Shown here one piece after another: positions 37,417 to 49,621 of a stretch of DNA of 64,000 nucleotides (within the stretch, counting starts at the first letter, position 1; each line of letters opens with the position of its first letter). The translations under genes and the position numbers were made by a program. This DNA is from Sphingobium sp052327305. Its GTDB lineage: Bacteria > Pseudomonadota > Alphaproteobacteria > Sphingomonadales > Sphingomonadaceae. The notes beneath the pieces were generated by a model that saw only the letters and a list, made by a program, of their open reading frames with translations, ran no database searches and was not told the origin of the DNA. The stretch is from positions 1,984,001 through 2,048,000 of the forward strand of contig NZ_CP182486.1 in NCBI RefSeq assembly GCF_052327305.1. Direction: 5' to 3'.

Positions 37417-38295
37417 ATGCGCGGACGGGGCAGGATCGCGAATCGCGCAAGCGTGTCATCGCCGCTCGCTGACTGGCTGCGGGAGGGCGCGGCGCGGCTC
37501 TCCACCGTCTCGGATACGCCCCGGCTGGATGCGGAGCTGATCGCGGCCTATGCGCTGGGGCTCTCCCGCGCCGACATGCTGCTGCGCCTGCGCGATCTGG
37601 CCGTGCCGGACGAGGCTGAGGCTTTGCTGGAGCGACGCCTTGCGCATGAGCCGGTGGCGCACCTCACCGGCACGCGCGATTTCTGGACGCTGACGCTGAA
37701 GGTGACGCCGGACGTGTTGATTCCCCGGCCGGACAGCGAGACGCTGATTGAGGCGGCGATCGATCATTTCCGGGACCGCCCGCCGCCCCGCCGCATTCTG
37801 GATCTCGGCACTGGGTCGGGCGCGCTGCTGCTCGCGGCGCTTGATGTCTGGCCGGGAGCTACCGGGGTGGGCGTGGACATCTCGCCCGCCGCGCTTGCCG
37901 TCGCGCGGGAGAATGCAGTGGTATGCGGCATGGCCGGGCGCGCCGAATTCCGCCTCGGCGACTGGTGCGGGGGGCTGGATGGCGAGGGCTTCGATCTCGT
38001 CCTCTCCAACCCCCCCTATATAAAGAAGTCTGCAAGTCTGGATGCGCAGGTGCTGCGCGAGCCGGAAATGGCGCTTTTCGGTGGGACTGATGGCCTGGAT
38101 GCCTATCGGGTGCTGGCCCGGCAGCTGCCCGGTTTCAACGACAGTTTGTTGCTGGCGGTGATCGAGATCGGCTGGGATCAGCGGGAAACCGCCGCTGCGC
38201 TCTTCGCCGAAGCCGGTTTTACTGTTGGTATAAGGTGTGACCTGGCCGGCCACCCCCGCTGCCTTGTCCTAAGGTCGCCCGAAAAGTCGGTCTAA
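37417..38295 (+). CDS. prmC: Release factor glutamine methyltransferase
   Basis: Methylates the GGQ glutamine of release factors with SAM. The protein has about 292 residues from ATG 37417. The SAM motif ILDLGTGSGALLLAAL and catalytic NPPY motif LSNPPYIKK are both present, and IPRPDSETLIE is the PrmC signature preceding them. Family alignment would also fit GTG 37453 (VSSPLADWLREGAARL), and no ribosome site separates them, so the start is uncertain. It is functionally paired with prfA 77 bases upstream. Confidence 0.94.
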   Translation: MRGRGRIANRASVSSPLADWLREGAARLSTVSDTPRLDAELIAAYALGLSRADMLLRLRDLAVPDEAEALLERRLAHEPVAHLTGTRDFWTLTLKVTPDVLIPRPDSETLIEAAIDHFRDRPPPRRILDLGTGSGALLLAALDVWPGATGVGVDISPAALAVARENAVVCGMAGRAEFRLGDWCGGLDGEGFDLVLSNPPYIKKSASLDAQVLREPEMALFGGTDGLDAYRVLARQLPGFNDSLLLAVIEIGWDQRETAAALFAEAGFTVGIRCDLAGHPRCLVLRSPEKSV

Positions 38296-38571
38296 AAACG
38301 GGGTCTGAGCGACGGGAAGCGCTTTTTTAACGTTGATATGCGAATTTCGCTTGGTTTGAAGCTTGCGAGCCATTATCTCGGCTACAGGACAGCCTTATTC
38401 CGGCGCATGGGCGCGGGGGGCTGACCTGCTCCCACAGGCTTGGCGGTGCGTTTGAATTTCCAGCGCCGCACAACGAGGCAAGGGGACGCGAGAAGCGCGC
38501 TGCGCTCTCCGCCAACTCGCTGTGGCGCACGAAACGGGGACGCATCTTAGTCGAAGCACAAGGACGACACG

Positions 38572-39324
38572 TTGATCAACAATCGTCAGGCTGGCCGCCG
38601 TCGCGGCCGGAATAACAATCCGCGCCAGAACGGCGGCGGAGGCAATCGCGGCAATGGTGATTCAGGCAACCGGATCGACAATCGCGCGCGCGGCAATGCT
38701 GCCCAGCTTCTTGAGAAATACCGCAATCTTGCGCGCGACGCGCAGCTTTCCGGCGATCGCGTCAACGTGGAATATTATCTGCAGTTCGCCGATCATTACT
38801 TCCGCGTTCTGGCCGACAACCGCGCCCGTCAGGAGGAGCAGCAGCAGCGCTTCCGCCGCAATGACGATGGCGGCGACCAGTTCGGCTATGATGGTCCCGA
38901 AGACGGCGATGACGGCAATGGCGACGAGATGGACGATGGCTTCGGCCCGCCCGCGCAGTTCCAGCCTCAGCAGGAGCGTCGCCCGCGTTCGGACGAGCAG
39001 CGTGAGCGTCGCCCGGAGCGTCAGGCCGAGCGGCAGGAGCGCGAGCCTCGCGAGCCACGTTCCGATCGTCAGGACCGTGAACCGCGCGAGCCCCGGGAAT
39101 CGCGCCGTCGCGACGAGCGGCCGCGCCGTGAACCGCGGGTGGCCAATGACGATAGTGATGTCGGTGCTGAAGGTCTGAGCCTTCCGACGCTGCCGCCGTC
39201 GATCAGTCGGAGCGAGCCCACCGAGGACTCAGGCGCGTCGCCCGTCAGCGAAGTCGCTGCACAGGAAGCGCCGGCGAAGCCCCGTCGGGGCCGTCCGCGC
39301 AAAACGCCGGAAGCAGCTGAATAA
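38572..39324 (+). CDS. DUF4167 protein with acidic/arginine-rich repeats and AT-hook-like tail
   Basis: A 250-residue protein. Residues 1-90 form the conserved DUF4167 domain (NRQAGRRRGRNNNPRQNG, LLEKYRNLARDAQLSGDRV, YYLQFADHYFRVLADN). The rest is low complexity: an Asp/Gly-rich stretch (about 98-125), then Arg/Glu repeats built from units such as RPERQAERQEREPREP (about 135-190), and a basic end PRRGRPRKTPE that matches an AT-hook core (RGRPRK). It is read from TTG 38572 after AAGGA. DUF4167 is near-universal in alphaproteobacteria downstream of prfA-prmC; RNA or nucleoid binding is suspected, not shown. Confidence 0.87.
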   Translation: MINNRQAGRRRGRNNNPRQNGGGGNRGNGDSGNRIDNRARGNAAQLLEKYRNLARDAQLSGDRVNVEYYLQFADHYFRVLADNRARQEEQQQRFRRNDDGGDQFGYDGPEDGDDGNGDEMDDGFGPPAQFQPQQERRPRSDEQRERRPERQAERQEREPREPRSDRQDREPREPRESRRRDERPRREPRVANDDSDVGAEGLSLPTLPPSISRSEPTEDSGASPVSEVAAQEAPAKPRRGRPRKTPEAAE

Positions 39325-39333
39325 TCAAACGCG

Positions 39334-39362
39334 AAAAGGGCCGGGTCACTCCGGCCCTTTTT
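39334..39362. terminator. Intrinsic terminator after the DUF4167 gene
   Basis: An 11-base perfect stem (AAAAGGGCCGG / CCGGCCCTTTT, 6-base loop) with a T-run on the plus strand and an A-run on the other, so it works in both directions between convergent genes. Confidence 0.88.
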
Positions 39363-39666
39363 CCCAATCATCCGCCTGGGGTAGATCCCCGGCGATCATG
39401 TCGCTTACGACGGCGTCGTGTCCCGAGCCGTTCGACAGGAAGATGAGACCCATTAGCGCGGCCGCCATCATCATCGTCGCAAAAACGCCAGCGAAGGTCA
39501 GCCCCGCAAAAATCCAGGGCAGCGGGCCACTCGACCACCAGAGAATCGCTACAGACAGAAGCGCCACCAAAACAGAAGCAGCGGTCATCCATTTCAGGAT
39601 CTTGCGGTATCGCCCCCAGGCGAAGTCCGCATAGTCCCGGTCGTCCAGGCTGCTCGGGTGGGTCAT
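39346..39666 (-). CDS. Small hypothetical membrane protein
   Basis: A 106-residue protein with two membrane helices (about 31-50 and 55-78; TAASVLVALLSVAILWW and IFAGLTFAGVFATMMMAAALM) and an acidic tail. No family is recognised. ATG 39666 (MTHPSSLDDRDYADF) was preferred to the start 12 codons upstream. Its 3' end overlaps the terminator hairpin of the convergent DUF4167 gene. Confidence 0.65.
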   Translation of the reverse strand: MTHPSSLDDRDYADFAWGRYRKILKWMTAASVLVALLSVAILWWSSGPLPWIFAGLTFAGVFATMMMAAALMGLIFLSNGSGHDAVVSDMIAGDLPQADDWEKGPE

Positions 39667-39843
39667 GTAGGCCAGTCTAATAGTCGCGTCACAAGCGAGC
39701 AACAGACTTTGACCGACGCACTACCCTCCCTTACTATGCCGGCAGGCGCCACCTCGCGTAGCCCGGATCAGGATGGCGCACGCGAAGGCCGTGCGATCGC
39801 ATGGTCTCTTCGCAGCATTGAATGCCGGGCGAGGAGAGGTGCG

Positions 39844-40272
39844 ATGACCGTCGCTCAATTCATTGATGACAAGCGTGGCCCCGTGGTCTCGATTGGCCCG
39901 CGTGAAACTGTGGCGACCGTCGTGAGGCTGCTCGCGGAACGACGCATCGGGTGTGTGCCGGTTGTAGAGGACGGCCGTGTCATCGGCATCTTCTCGGAAC
40001 GCGACGTCGTCCATGGCCTTGCCGCCTCCGGTCCCGACCTACTCGACCAACCGGTGGCAGATGTGATGACTGCGCCGACAGTGACGATCGAGCGCGACAC
40101 GCCGATCCTCACGGCGCTCTCCTTGATGACGCGTCGGCGCATCCGCCATCTTCCGATTGTCGAGCGCGACCATATGGTGGGCTTCATCAGCATCGGTGAT
40201 CTCGTCAAATCCCGCATCGACCGAATCGAGGCGGAGGCGGAAGCGATGCGAAGCTACATCCAGAACGCCTGA
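39844..40272 (+). CDS. Tandem CBS-domain protein
   Basis: A 142-residue protein consisting of two CBS domains: the first about 8-60 (RRIGCVPVVEDGRVIGIFSERDVV), the second about 75-130 (RRIRHLPIVERDHMVGFISIGDLV). CBS pairs bind adenosine nucleotides such as AMP, ATP or NAD and regulate partner proteins; stand-alone pairs are common in alphaproteobacteria and the partner is unknown. ATG 39844 has GGAGAGG at 5 bases. It is the last protein gene before the rRNA operon. Confidence 0.92.
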   Translation: MTVAQFIDDKRGPVVSIGPRETVATVVRLLAERRIGCVPVVEDGRVIGIFSERDVVHGLAASGPDLLDQPVADVMTAPTVTIERDTPILTALSLMTRRRIRHLPIVERDHMVGFISIGDLVKSRIDRIEAEAEAMRSYIQNA

Positions 40273-40584
40273 GCTCCTTCGCTGATCGGAATCGGAGACG
40301 ATTCGTATCGGATGACGTGAGTGGAGCGGGTCGTGAGGCTCCCTCACGGGACTATTGAAGCCTCGCGAACGCGATTTGACCCAAAATTTCGACGAGATTC
40401 GCACTCGTTCTCGTTGGCAGCGGCCGCGCTGGGCGCCGTTTCTCGTGAGGCAACGCCATCTGAGCGCCGTGCGGCGACGGGATCAAAGAAGAGAAAAGTC
40501 GCAGAAAATAGCCATTTCCCGTAGGTTTCACAGCAATGGCGGCCGCCTTGAGCGATGGGGCTGAAATAAAATTGCAAAAAGTGT
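40273..40584. other. Upstream region of the rRNA operon
   Basis: About 310 bases without a supported gene between the CBS gene and the rrn promoter. Small open frames have no similarity. The last 80 bases are AT-rich (AAATAAAATTGCAAAAAG), as in an UP element or Fis-type activation region of rRNA promoters. Confidence 0.5.
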
Positions 40585-40613
40585 TTGACGACTCAGGGAG
40601 CTCCCCTTAGAGA
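40585..40613 (+). promoter_or_regulatory. rRNA operon promoter
   Basis: TTGACG (40585-40590) and TAGAGA (40608-40613) are separated by 17 bases, with an AT-rich tract upstream. This is the best sigma-70-type promoter before the 16S gene, whose mature 5' end lies about 320 bases further on. Confidence 0.72.
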
Positions 40614-40737
40614 CCCGTTCACCGGACGGGGCGCTGCCTACACAGACAGCGCCTTCTACGGTCGCCAACATCTTCGGACAGCTTGTCCCCCGGTAGCGAT
40701 AGCGGGGAACAATAACTGTCCGCTTCAAATGTTGGAT

Positions 40738-40750
40738 GGCTCTTTGACAT
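40738..40750 (+). promoter_or_regulatory. boxA antitermination element, 16S leader
   Basis: GGCTCTTTGACAT resembles the boxA consensus TGCTCTTTAACA. An almost identical copy (CTCTTTGACATTGT in both) precedes 23S. It would recruit Nus factors for rRNA antitermination. Confidence 0.72.
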
Positions 40751-40936
40751 TGTCGGTTTTGATGAAGGGACATGTGGGCGGCGGCCCCGGGTTCGACAGC
40801 TTCTAGGTGTCGAGTGCTCGGTTAAATAAAGCCGTTCCTAACATGTCCTACACACCATGTAAGATTTGTGCAGGAATGGCTCCTAGAAATGAGCGGTTCT
40901 TGGGTGGACTATTCCTCCGCCCTTGAATCGGACATC

Positions 40937-42431
<1,495 letters not shown>

Positions 42432-42602
42432 CGTGAAGAAAGCGCTGGAACTTGTTCCAGAAGAGCTTCTTCATTTCCAAAGAACAAGCCGCCGTCCTCA
42501 TGTCCCTTCATCCTGGAAATCACTGCCTCGGCAGTGATAGCTGAGCAGGCCACCCGCGCTCTTGCGCTGCAGTTAATGCGGCTTGCGATGAGTGCCAAAA
42601 GG

Positions 42603-42679
<77 letters not shown>

Positions 42680-42696
42680 TCTGGCATGCGTCTTAT

Positions 42697-42772
42697 GGGG
42701 CCTTAGCTCAGCTGGGAGAGCGGTTGCTTTGCAAGCATCAGGTCATCGGTTCGATCCCGATAGGCTCCACCA
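42697..42772 (+). tRNA. alaT: tRNA-Ala (TGC)
   Basis: A 76-base cloverleaf, acceptor GGGGCCT / AGGCTCC with one G-U pair, anticodon TGC in CTTTGCAAG, T-arm TCGGTTCGATCCCGA, and encoded CCA, 17 bases after tRNA-Ile. Confidence 0.97.
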
Positions 42773-42834
42773 TTTTTTCCAGAGATGAAGATAACGAGTT
42801 TCGTCGGTTTATGCCGGCGATCTGGGCGAGACGC

Positions 42835-42849
42835 CCTCTTTGACATTGT
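42835..42849 (+). promoter_or_regulatory. boxA antitermination element, 23S leader
   Basis: CCTCTTTGACATTGT repeats the core of the 16S-leader boxA. Two boxA copies per rRNA operon, one before each large rRNA, are normal. Confidence 0.7.
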
Positions 42850-43036
42850 GAATGGGTTTTTTTAATCGATGCCGTGGCGATACGGTGTTCGATATTCGGC
42901 TTCGGCTGGGTTCGAACTTAGTATCGACACTTAAATATCTGGCTGAGATTTAAACATCCATAACCATGCGGCAGCATGCCGAGTGGCCAACCGGATTTCG
43001 ATCCGGGGACGTCCAGTGCTGTCGATGATGGTGTGG

Positions 43037-45837
<2,801 letters not shown>

Positions 45838-45986
45838 TCCCACCATCACCGACAGTTCTGGGCCTTTAGAGGTTCAGTGCGCGGCTGATGGCCGGATGTT
45901 TCAAGCTCACGCCCGATTGATGATATTGGTCATCGCAAAGGTGCATCGATTAAAACCCGTTTCGCTCGCATGAGCGCCTGCTTCAT

Positions 45987-46104
45987 TGCTTGGTGACCAT
46001 AGCGTCAGTGCCCCACCCGATCCCATCCCGAACTCGGCCGTGAAACCTGACTGCGCCGATGGTACTGTGGCTCAAGCCCCGGAAGAGTAGGTCGTCGCCA
46101 GGCA
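45987..46104 (+). rRNA. rrf: 5S ribosomal RNA
   Basis: About 118 bases, closed by TGCTTGGTGAC / GTCGCCAGGCA, with CCCGATCCCATCCCGAACTCG in the usual loop position shortened here as CCGATCCCATCCCGAACTC. The exact ends may be off by one or two bases. Confidence 0.95.
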
Positions 46105-46166
46105 TTGTAGCCGGCGCTCATTGTGCGCGGATCGGAAAACCCATTCACATTTTCAAAAAGCCTTTT

Positions 46167-46195
46167 GGGCGGCCCGCCGCGGCCGCCTTTTCTTG
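46167..46195 (+). terminator. Hairpin between 5S rRNA and tRNA-fMet
   Basis: GGCGGCC / GGCCGCC stem followed by TTTTCTTGTT. It looks like a weak intrinsic terminator or a processing hairpin; partial read-through to tRNA-fMet is likely. Confidence 0.6.
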
Positions 46196-46218
46196 TTGGG
46201 CCATCATGGCCTTGTTGG

Positions 46219-46295
<77 letters not shown>

Positions 46296-46310
46296 ACCGA
46301 ACGACGATCT

Positions 46311-46344
46311 AAAGCCTCTGTCCTCACGGACAGGGGCTTTTTTC
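46311..46344 (+). terminator. Intrinsic terminator of the rRNA operon
   Basis: A 12-position stem with one mismatch (AAGCCTCTGTCC / GGACAGGGGCTT, 4-base loop) followed by a T-run, 16 bases after tRNA-fMet. Confidence 0.92.
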
Positions 46345-46414
46345 GTTTGATCTCCGTCTTCGCGCGGGTGCCGCCGCCGATCTACGCACATTATCAACGA
46401 AAACGACCTGAATG

Positions 46415-46443
46415 AGATAATTGATATTGCGACCTAGTCGCAA
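46415..46443 (+). promoter_or_regulatory. Operator candidate of the flavinylation operon
   Basis: A perfect 7-3-7 palindrome, TTGCGAC-CTA-GTCGCAA (46427-46443), lies 18 bases before the GTG start of the PepSY gene. It is overlapped on the left by GATAATTGATATTG (46415-46428), partly Fur-like. Iron or metal control is a guess from the gene content. Confidence 0.55.
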
Positions 46444-46461
46444 ATCTCATAACGGCATGAT

Positions 46462-47121
46462 GTGAACAATGTTCAGTCCCTCTCTTCAAAAGCGTCATCA
46501 ACTCGCAAGCCGAAGAGTCGCTGGCGTGGGTGGTGGCTCAAGCAGCTCCACACCTGGCATTGGGTAAGCGCGGCGATCTCGCTCGTGGGCATGATGCTGT
46601 TCGCGATCACCGGGATTACGCTCAATCATGCGGCGTCCATATCTGCCACGCCTAACTTGGAAAGCCGCAGCGGCGTTCTTCCAGCAGGGCTCCGCCCCCA
46701 ATTGGTCCACCCCGCTTCGACAGATGCTCCGCTGCCCCTTCCCGTCGTCCGCGCGGTCCGGGATGCAGTGCACCTCGACCCTGAGGGCAAACCCGGCGAA
46801 TGGTCGGAGGATGAAGTTTATGTCGCGCTGCCCCGTCCCGGTGGCGATGGCTGGGTGAGCATCGACCGTCAGACTGGTGCGATCAGCGCAGAGGTGACTG
46901 ACCGGGGCTGGATTTCCTATCTCAACGATCTCCACAAAGGTCGCAATTCCGGCAACGCGTGGTTCTGGTTCATTGATGTCTTTGCCGTCGCCTGCGTGGT
47001 TTTCACGATCACTGGCCTTCTTCTGCTCCAGCTTCACGCGCGCCACCGACCCATGACCTGGCCGTTGGTCGGCGTCGGCTTCGTCGTTCCCGCTCTTATC
47101 GCTGTATTGCTTATCCACTGA
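46462..47121 (+). CDS. PepSY-associated transmembrane protein
   Basis: A 219-residue inner-membrane protein. Helix 1 is at about 34-56 (HWVSAAISLVGMMLFAITGI), a PepSY-like periplasmic domain at about 75-150 (WVSIDRQTGAISAEVTDRGW), and two helices at about 167-190 and 198-218. Histidines at 30, 33, 56, 158, 192 and 195 lie at helix ends, as in PepSY membrane proteins thought to carry heme and pass electrons across the membrane. GTG 46462 is the only in-frame start. It heads a four-gene operon with gaps of 8-12 bases. Electron transfer to the DUF2271 partner is inferred. Confidence 0.85.
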   Translation: MNNVQSLSSKASSTRKPKSRWRGWWLKQLHTWHWVSAAISLVGMMLFAITGITLNHAASISATPNLESRSGVLPAGLRPQLVHPASTDAPLPLPVVRAVRDAVHLDPEGKPGEWSEDEVYVALPRPGGDGWVSIDRQTGAISAEVTDRGWISYLNDLHKGRNSGNAWFWFIDVFAVACVVFTITGLLLLQLHARHRPMTWPLVGVGFVVPALIAVLLIH

Positions 47122-47132
47122 AGGATCTTCGC

Positions 47133-47606
47133 ATGCGTCATTCCCCCCTCGCGCTTCTTGGTGGCATCATTGCGGCGCCGGCCGCAGCCGGCACGGTCAC
47201 TGTCACGATTCCGCGGCTCAATGTGGCGGAGTACCATCGGCCCTATGTCGCCGTCTGGCTCGAGCCGGCAGCGGGCGGTCCTGCGAGGACCGTGGCGGTG
47301 TGGTATGACGTGAAGAAGGGCGGCAGCGAGCCCGGCACTAAGTGGCTGTCAGACCTCCGGACATGGTGGCGAAAGAGCGGCCGCAGCATGACGCTGCCGG
47401 CGAATGGGATCAGCGGCGCGACGCGTGCGCCGGGTCAGCACGTGATCCCCATACCCGCCGATATCAAGCCGGGCCAGTATGTGCTGCATGTAGAGGCTGC
47501 CCGCGAGACCGGCGGCCGCGAGATCGTCTCAACGCCCGTCACGCTTCCGGGCGCCGCTCGCGGAACTGGCAAGGGTGAACTTGGCGCATTCATCATTTCC
47601 CGCTGA
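47133..47606 (+). CDS. DUF2271 exported protein with flavinylation motif
   Basis: A 157-residue protein with a signal peptide (LALLGGIIAAPAAAG, cleavage about 19) and a DUF2271 beta-domain (YVAVWLEPAAGGPARTVAVWYD, then WRKSGRS). NGISGATRAPG holds SGAT with Thr97 (codon 47421-47423), matching the [S/T]GA[T/S] core to which ApbE links FMN; the Asp usually three residues before is Asn91 here. With apbE in the same operon, this is the likely flavin-carrying subunit in the periplasm. No enzyme activity is known for the family. Confidence 0.86.
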   Translation: MRHSPLALLGGIIAAPAAAGTVTVTIPRLNVAEYHRPYVAVWLEPAAGGPARTVAVWYDVKKGGSEPGTKWLSDLRTWWRKSGRSMTLPANGISGATRAPGQHVIPIPADIKPGQYVLHVEAARETGGREIVSTPVTLPGAARGTGKGELGAFIISR

Positions 47607-47618
47607 AGGATATTCTCG

Positions 47619-48515
47619 ATGTTGAAATCCGCTATCCGTCTTCTCGTTTCCGCCGCCGTGCTGACCGTGCCAGCGGGAGCCGCTTTCGCGCACCGGCAAT
47701 GGATGCTCCCTTCCACCACCATTGTTTCTGGCACCGACAGTTGGGTGACAGTGGATCTCGCGGCATCGAACGACCTGTTCTACGCCGACCATCAGCCCGG
47801 CCGTGTCGAGAGTATCAAGGTTTGGCAGCCGGACGGCTCCGAGGGTGCAATTCAGAATGCCGCCCGTGGGCGCTACCGTTCCGTGTTCGATGTGAAACTC
47901 GACAAGCCAGGCACATGGAAAATCGGCAATGAGAACAGCGGTGTAGCGGGAACCTTCAAGGTCGATGGCGTGGAATGGCGCCTGGGCGGCCGCCGCGGTC
48001 CGGCCCCAGTCGCAGTCGCTGCGGGCGCACCCGCTTCGCCGGCGAATCTGACGGGAGGCCGCACGGCGCCGCCCAGTGTTGAGACTGTTGCGGACATTCC
48101 TGCCAACGCGACGGATGTGAAGCTGACCGAGACGATCAGCCGTAACGAGATTTTCGTGACTGTGGGCGAACCGACCACCACAGTGCTCAAGCCGACCGGC
48201 AGGAGGCTGGAGTTCGATCCCGTAACTCATCCTGATGAGCTGGTCGCCGGTGAGCCCGCAAAGTTCCGCTTCCTCATCGATGGCAAGCCAGCCGCCGGCG
48301 TCAAGCTGACGGTTGTGATGGGTGGCAAGCGCTACCGCAATGCCGAGGGCGCGGTCGACTACACCACCGGTGCGGACGGCGTGGCGACGATCAACTGGCC
48401 GGAGGCCGGCATGTACTGGCTGAACGCAACCGCCAGCGATGATAAGTCAACGACGCCGCGCGTGAGCCAGCGCCGGCTCTCTTACATCGCGACGGTTGAG
48501 GTGATGACGCCCTGA
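47619..48515 (+). CDS. DUF4198 exported protein
   Basis: A 298-residue periplasmic protein. The signal peptide is MLKSAIRLLVSAAVLTVPAG and onward to AAFA, so cleavage leaves an N-terminal histidine, HRQWMLP. An Ala/Pro/Gly linker at about 130-150 separates two beta domains; the second ends with FDPVTHPDELVAGEPAKFRFLI and AAGVKLTVVMGGKRYRNAEG, a CNA-B-like strand pattern. DUF4198 proteins often accompany metal-uptake genes and some bind nickel or cobalt. Here it stands between DUF2271 and apbE with 8-12 base gaps. Metal delivery to the flavin system is inference. Confidence 0.85.
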   Translation: MLKSAIRLLVSAAVLTVPAGAAFAHRQWMLPSTTIVSGTDSWVTVDLAASNDLFYADHQPGRVESIKVWQPDGSEGAIQNAARGRYRSVFDVKLDKPGTWKIGNENSGVAGTFKVDGVEWRLGGRRGPAPVAVAAGAPASPANLTGGRTAPPSVETVADIPANATDVKLTETISRNEIFVTVGEPTTTVLKPTGRRLEFDPVTHPDELVAGEPAKFRFLIDGKPAAGVKLTVVMGGKRYRNAEGAVDYTTGADGVATINWPEAGMYWLNATASDDKSTTPRVSQRRLSYIATVEVMTP

Positions 48516-48523
48516 CACCAGAC

Positions 48524-49513
48524 TTGCCGATCCGGGTTGCCATACCGGCGAGCATAAAGCCGGATGCGCTTGCCGGGCATGGTCCTTGGGCGCCCCTTGT
48601 CGCGCTTGAGGGCGAGACGATGGGGACAAGCTGGTCCGCGCAGTTCGCTGCGCCTCCGGCCATCGATGTGCCCACTGTCCAGGCCGCGGTCGTCGCTCGA
48701 CTCGACGATCTCGTTAGGCAGATGAGCCATTGGTCCGCCGACTCAGTTCTTTGCGGCTTCAACCGCGCGGAGCCCGGCACATGGATCGTGCTGCCACCCG
48801 ACTTTGCACAGGTGATGGCGCGAAGCCTCGCGATCGCGGAAGCAAGCGACGGTGCCTTTGACCCGACCATCGGTCGCCTGGTTGATCTGTGGGGCTTTGG
48901 GCCACCCGGTCCGAAGCCGGCCCCCCGTGCTGACGATCTAGCGCGTCCGCGCGCCCAATCCGGCTGGAGCCGCCTCGCTTTCGATACGGACGCGAAGAGG
49001 CTCCGGCAGCCCGGCGGTCTGGCGCTGGATCTTTCCGGCATCGCCAAAGGCTATGCCGTTGACGCCCTGTCCGCCTTGCTCACCCGCATCGGGGCACGTC
49101 ATCATCTTATCGAGATTGGCGGCGAACTGGCCGGCGCGGGACTGCGGCCCGATGGCGATCCCTGGTGGGTCGATCTCGAATGTCCACCCGCCGCACAGGG
49201 GCAGGTCGCGCCACTGCGGATCGCTCTGCACGGTCTCGCTGTCGCGACCTCGGGATCTTATGTGCGGGGCGACCACACGCTGGACCCTCGCACCGGGCAG
49301 CCGGTGGACAATGGCTGCATCTCAGTTAGCGTGGTTGCGAAAAATGCCATGTCCGCCGATGGCTGGGCCAGCGCTTTAACAGTGTTGGGACATGATATTG
49401 GCATAGCGCTGGCGGACCGGATCGGCCTCGCCGCACGCATCATTCATGTCGATAGTCATGGTCATGTGAGCGAGGCTCTGTCCAAGCCGATGAAGGCCAT
49501 GCTAGAGGGGTGA
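48524..49513 (+). CDS. apbE: FAD:protein FMN transferase
   Basis: Transfers FMN from FAD to Ser or Thr of target proteins. The 329 residues include ETMGTSWSAQF (31-41), ASDGAFDPTIGRLVDLWGFG, the FAD-site LDLSGIAKGYAVD, IEIGGELAGAG, HTLDPRTGQP and the divalent-metal/ATP-like NAMSADGWASALTVLG. The start is TTG 48524, 8 bases after DUF4198. No signal peptide or lipobox is visible, unusual since its likely target (DUF2271) is exported. It ends the four-gene operon. Confidence 0.92.
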   Translation: MPIRVAIPASIKPDALAGHGPWAPLVALEGETMGTSWSAQFAAPPAIDVPTVQAAVVARLDDLVRQMSHWSADSVLCGFNRAEPGTWIVLPPDFAQVMARSLAIAEASDGAFDPTIGRLVDLWGFGPPGPKPAPRADDLARPRAQSGWSRLAFDTDAKRLRQPGGLALDLSGIAKGYAVDALSALLTRIGARHHLIEIGGELAGAGLRPDGDPWWVDLECPPAAQGQVAPLRIALHGLAVATSGSYVRGDHTLDPRTGQPVDNGCISVSVVAKNAMSADGWASALTVLGHDIGIALADRIGLAARIIHVDSHGHVSEALSKPMKAMLEG

Positions 49514-49554
49514 GGATTTGGAAGGTGGGCGACAACGCGATTGATCTTCCGCCA

Positions 49555-49568
49555 TGGTAGCGCTACCT
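49555..49568 (+). promoter_or_regulatory. LacI-family operator upstream of GH43 gene
   Basis: TGGTAGCGCTACCT contains the perfect palindrome GGTAGCGCTACC with the central CG typical of LacI/GalR-type sites, 53 bases before the GH43 start. A related site is at 63077-63090. Xylose or xylobiose induction is inferred. Confidence 0.7.
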
Positions 49569-49621
49569 CACGGCGCTCCATGCGGACTCAGCCACCGCCG
49601 TCAAGGAGAGGATAGACCGGT

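Noticed and set aside
38296..38571. Possible structured RNA before the DUF4167 gene
   Set aside because: The short complementary stretches do not give a consistent fold that I can recognise; no known RNA signature found.
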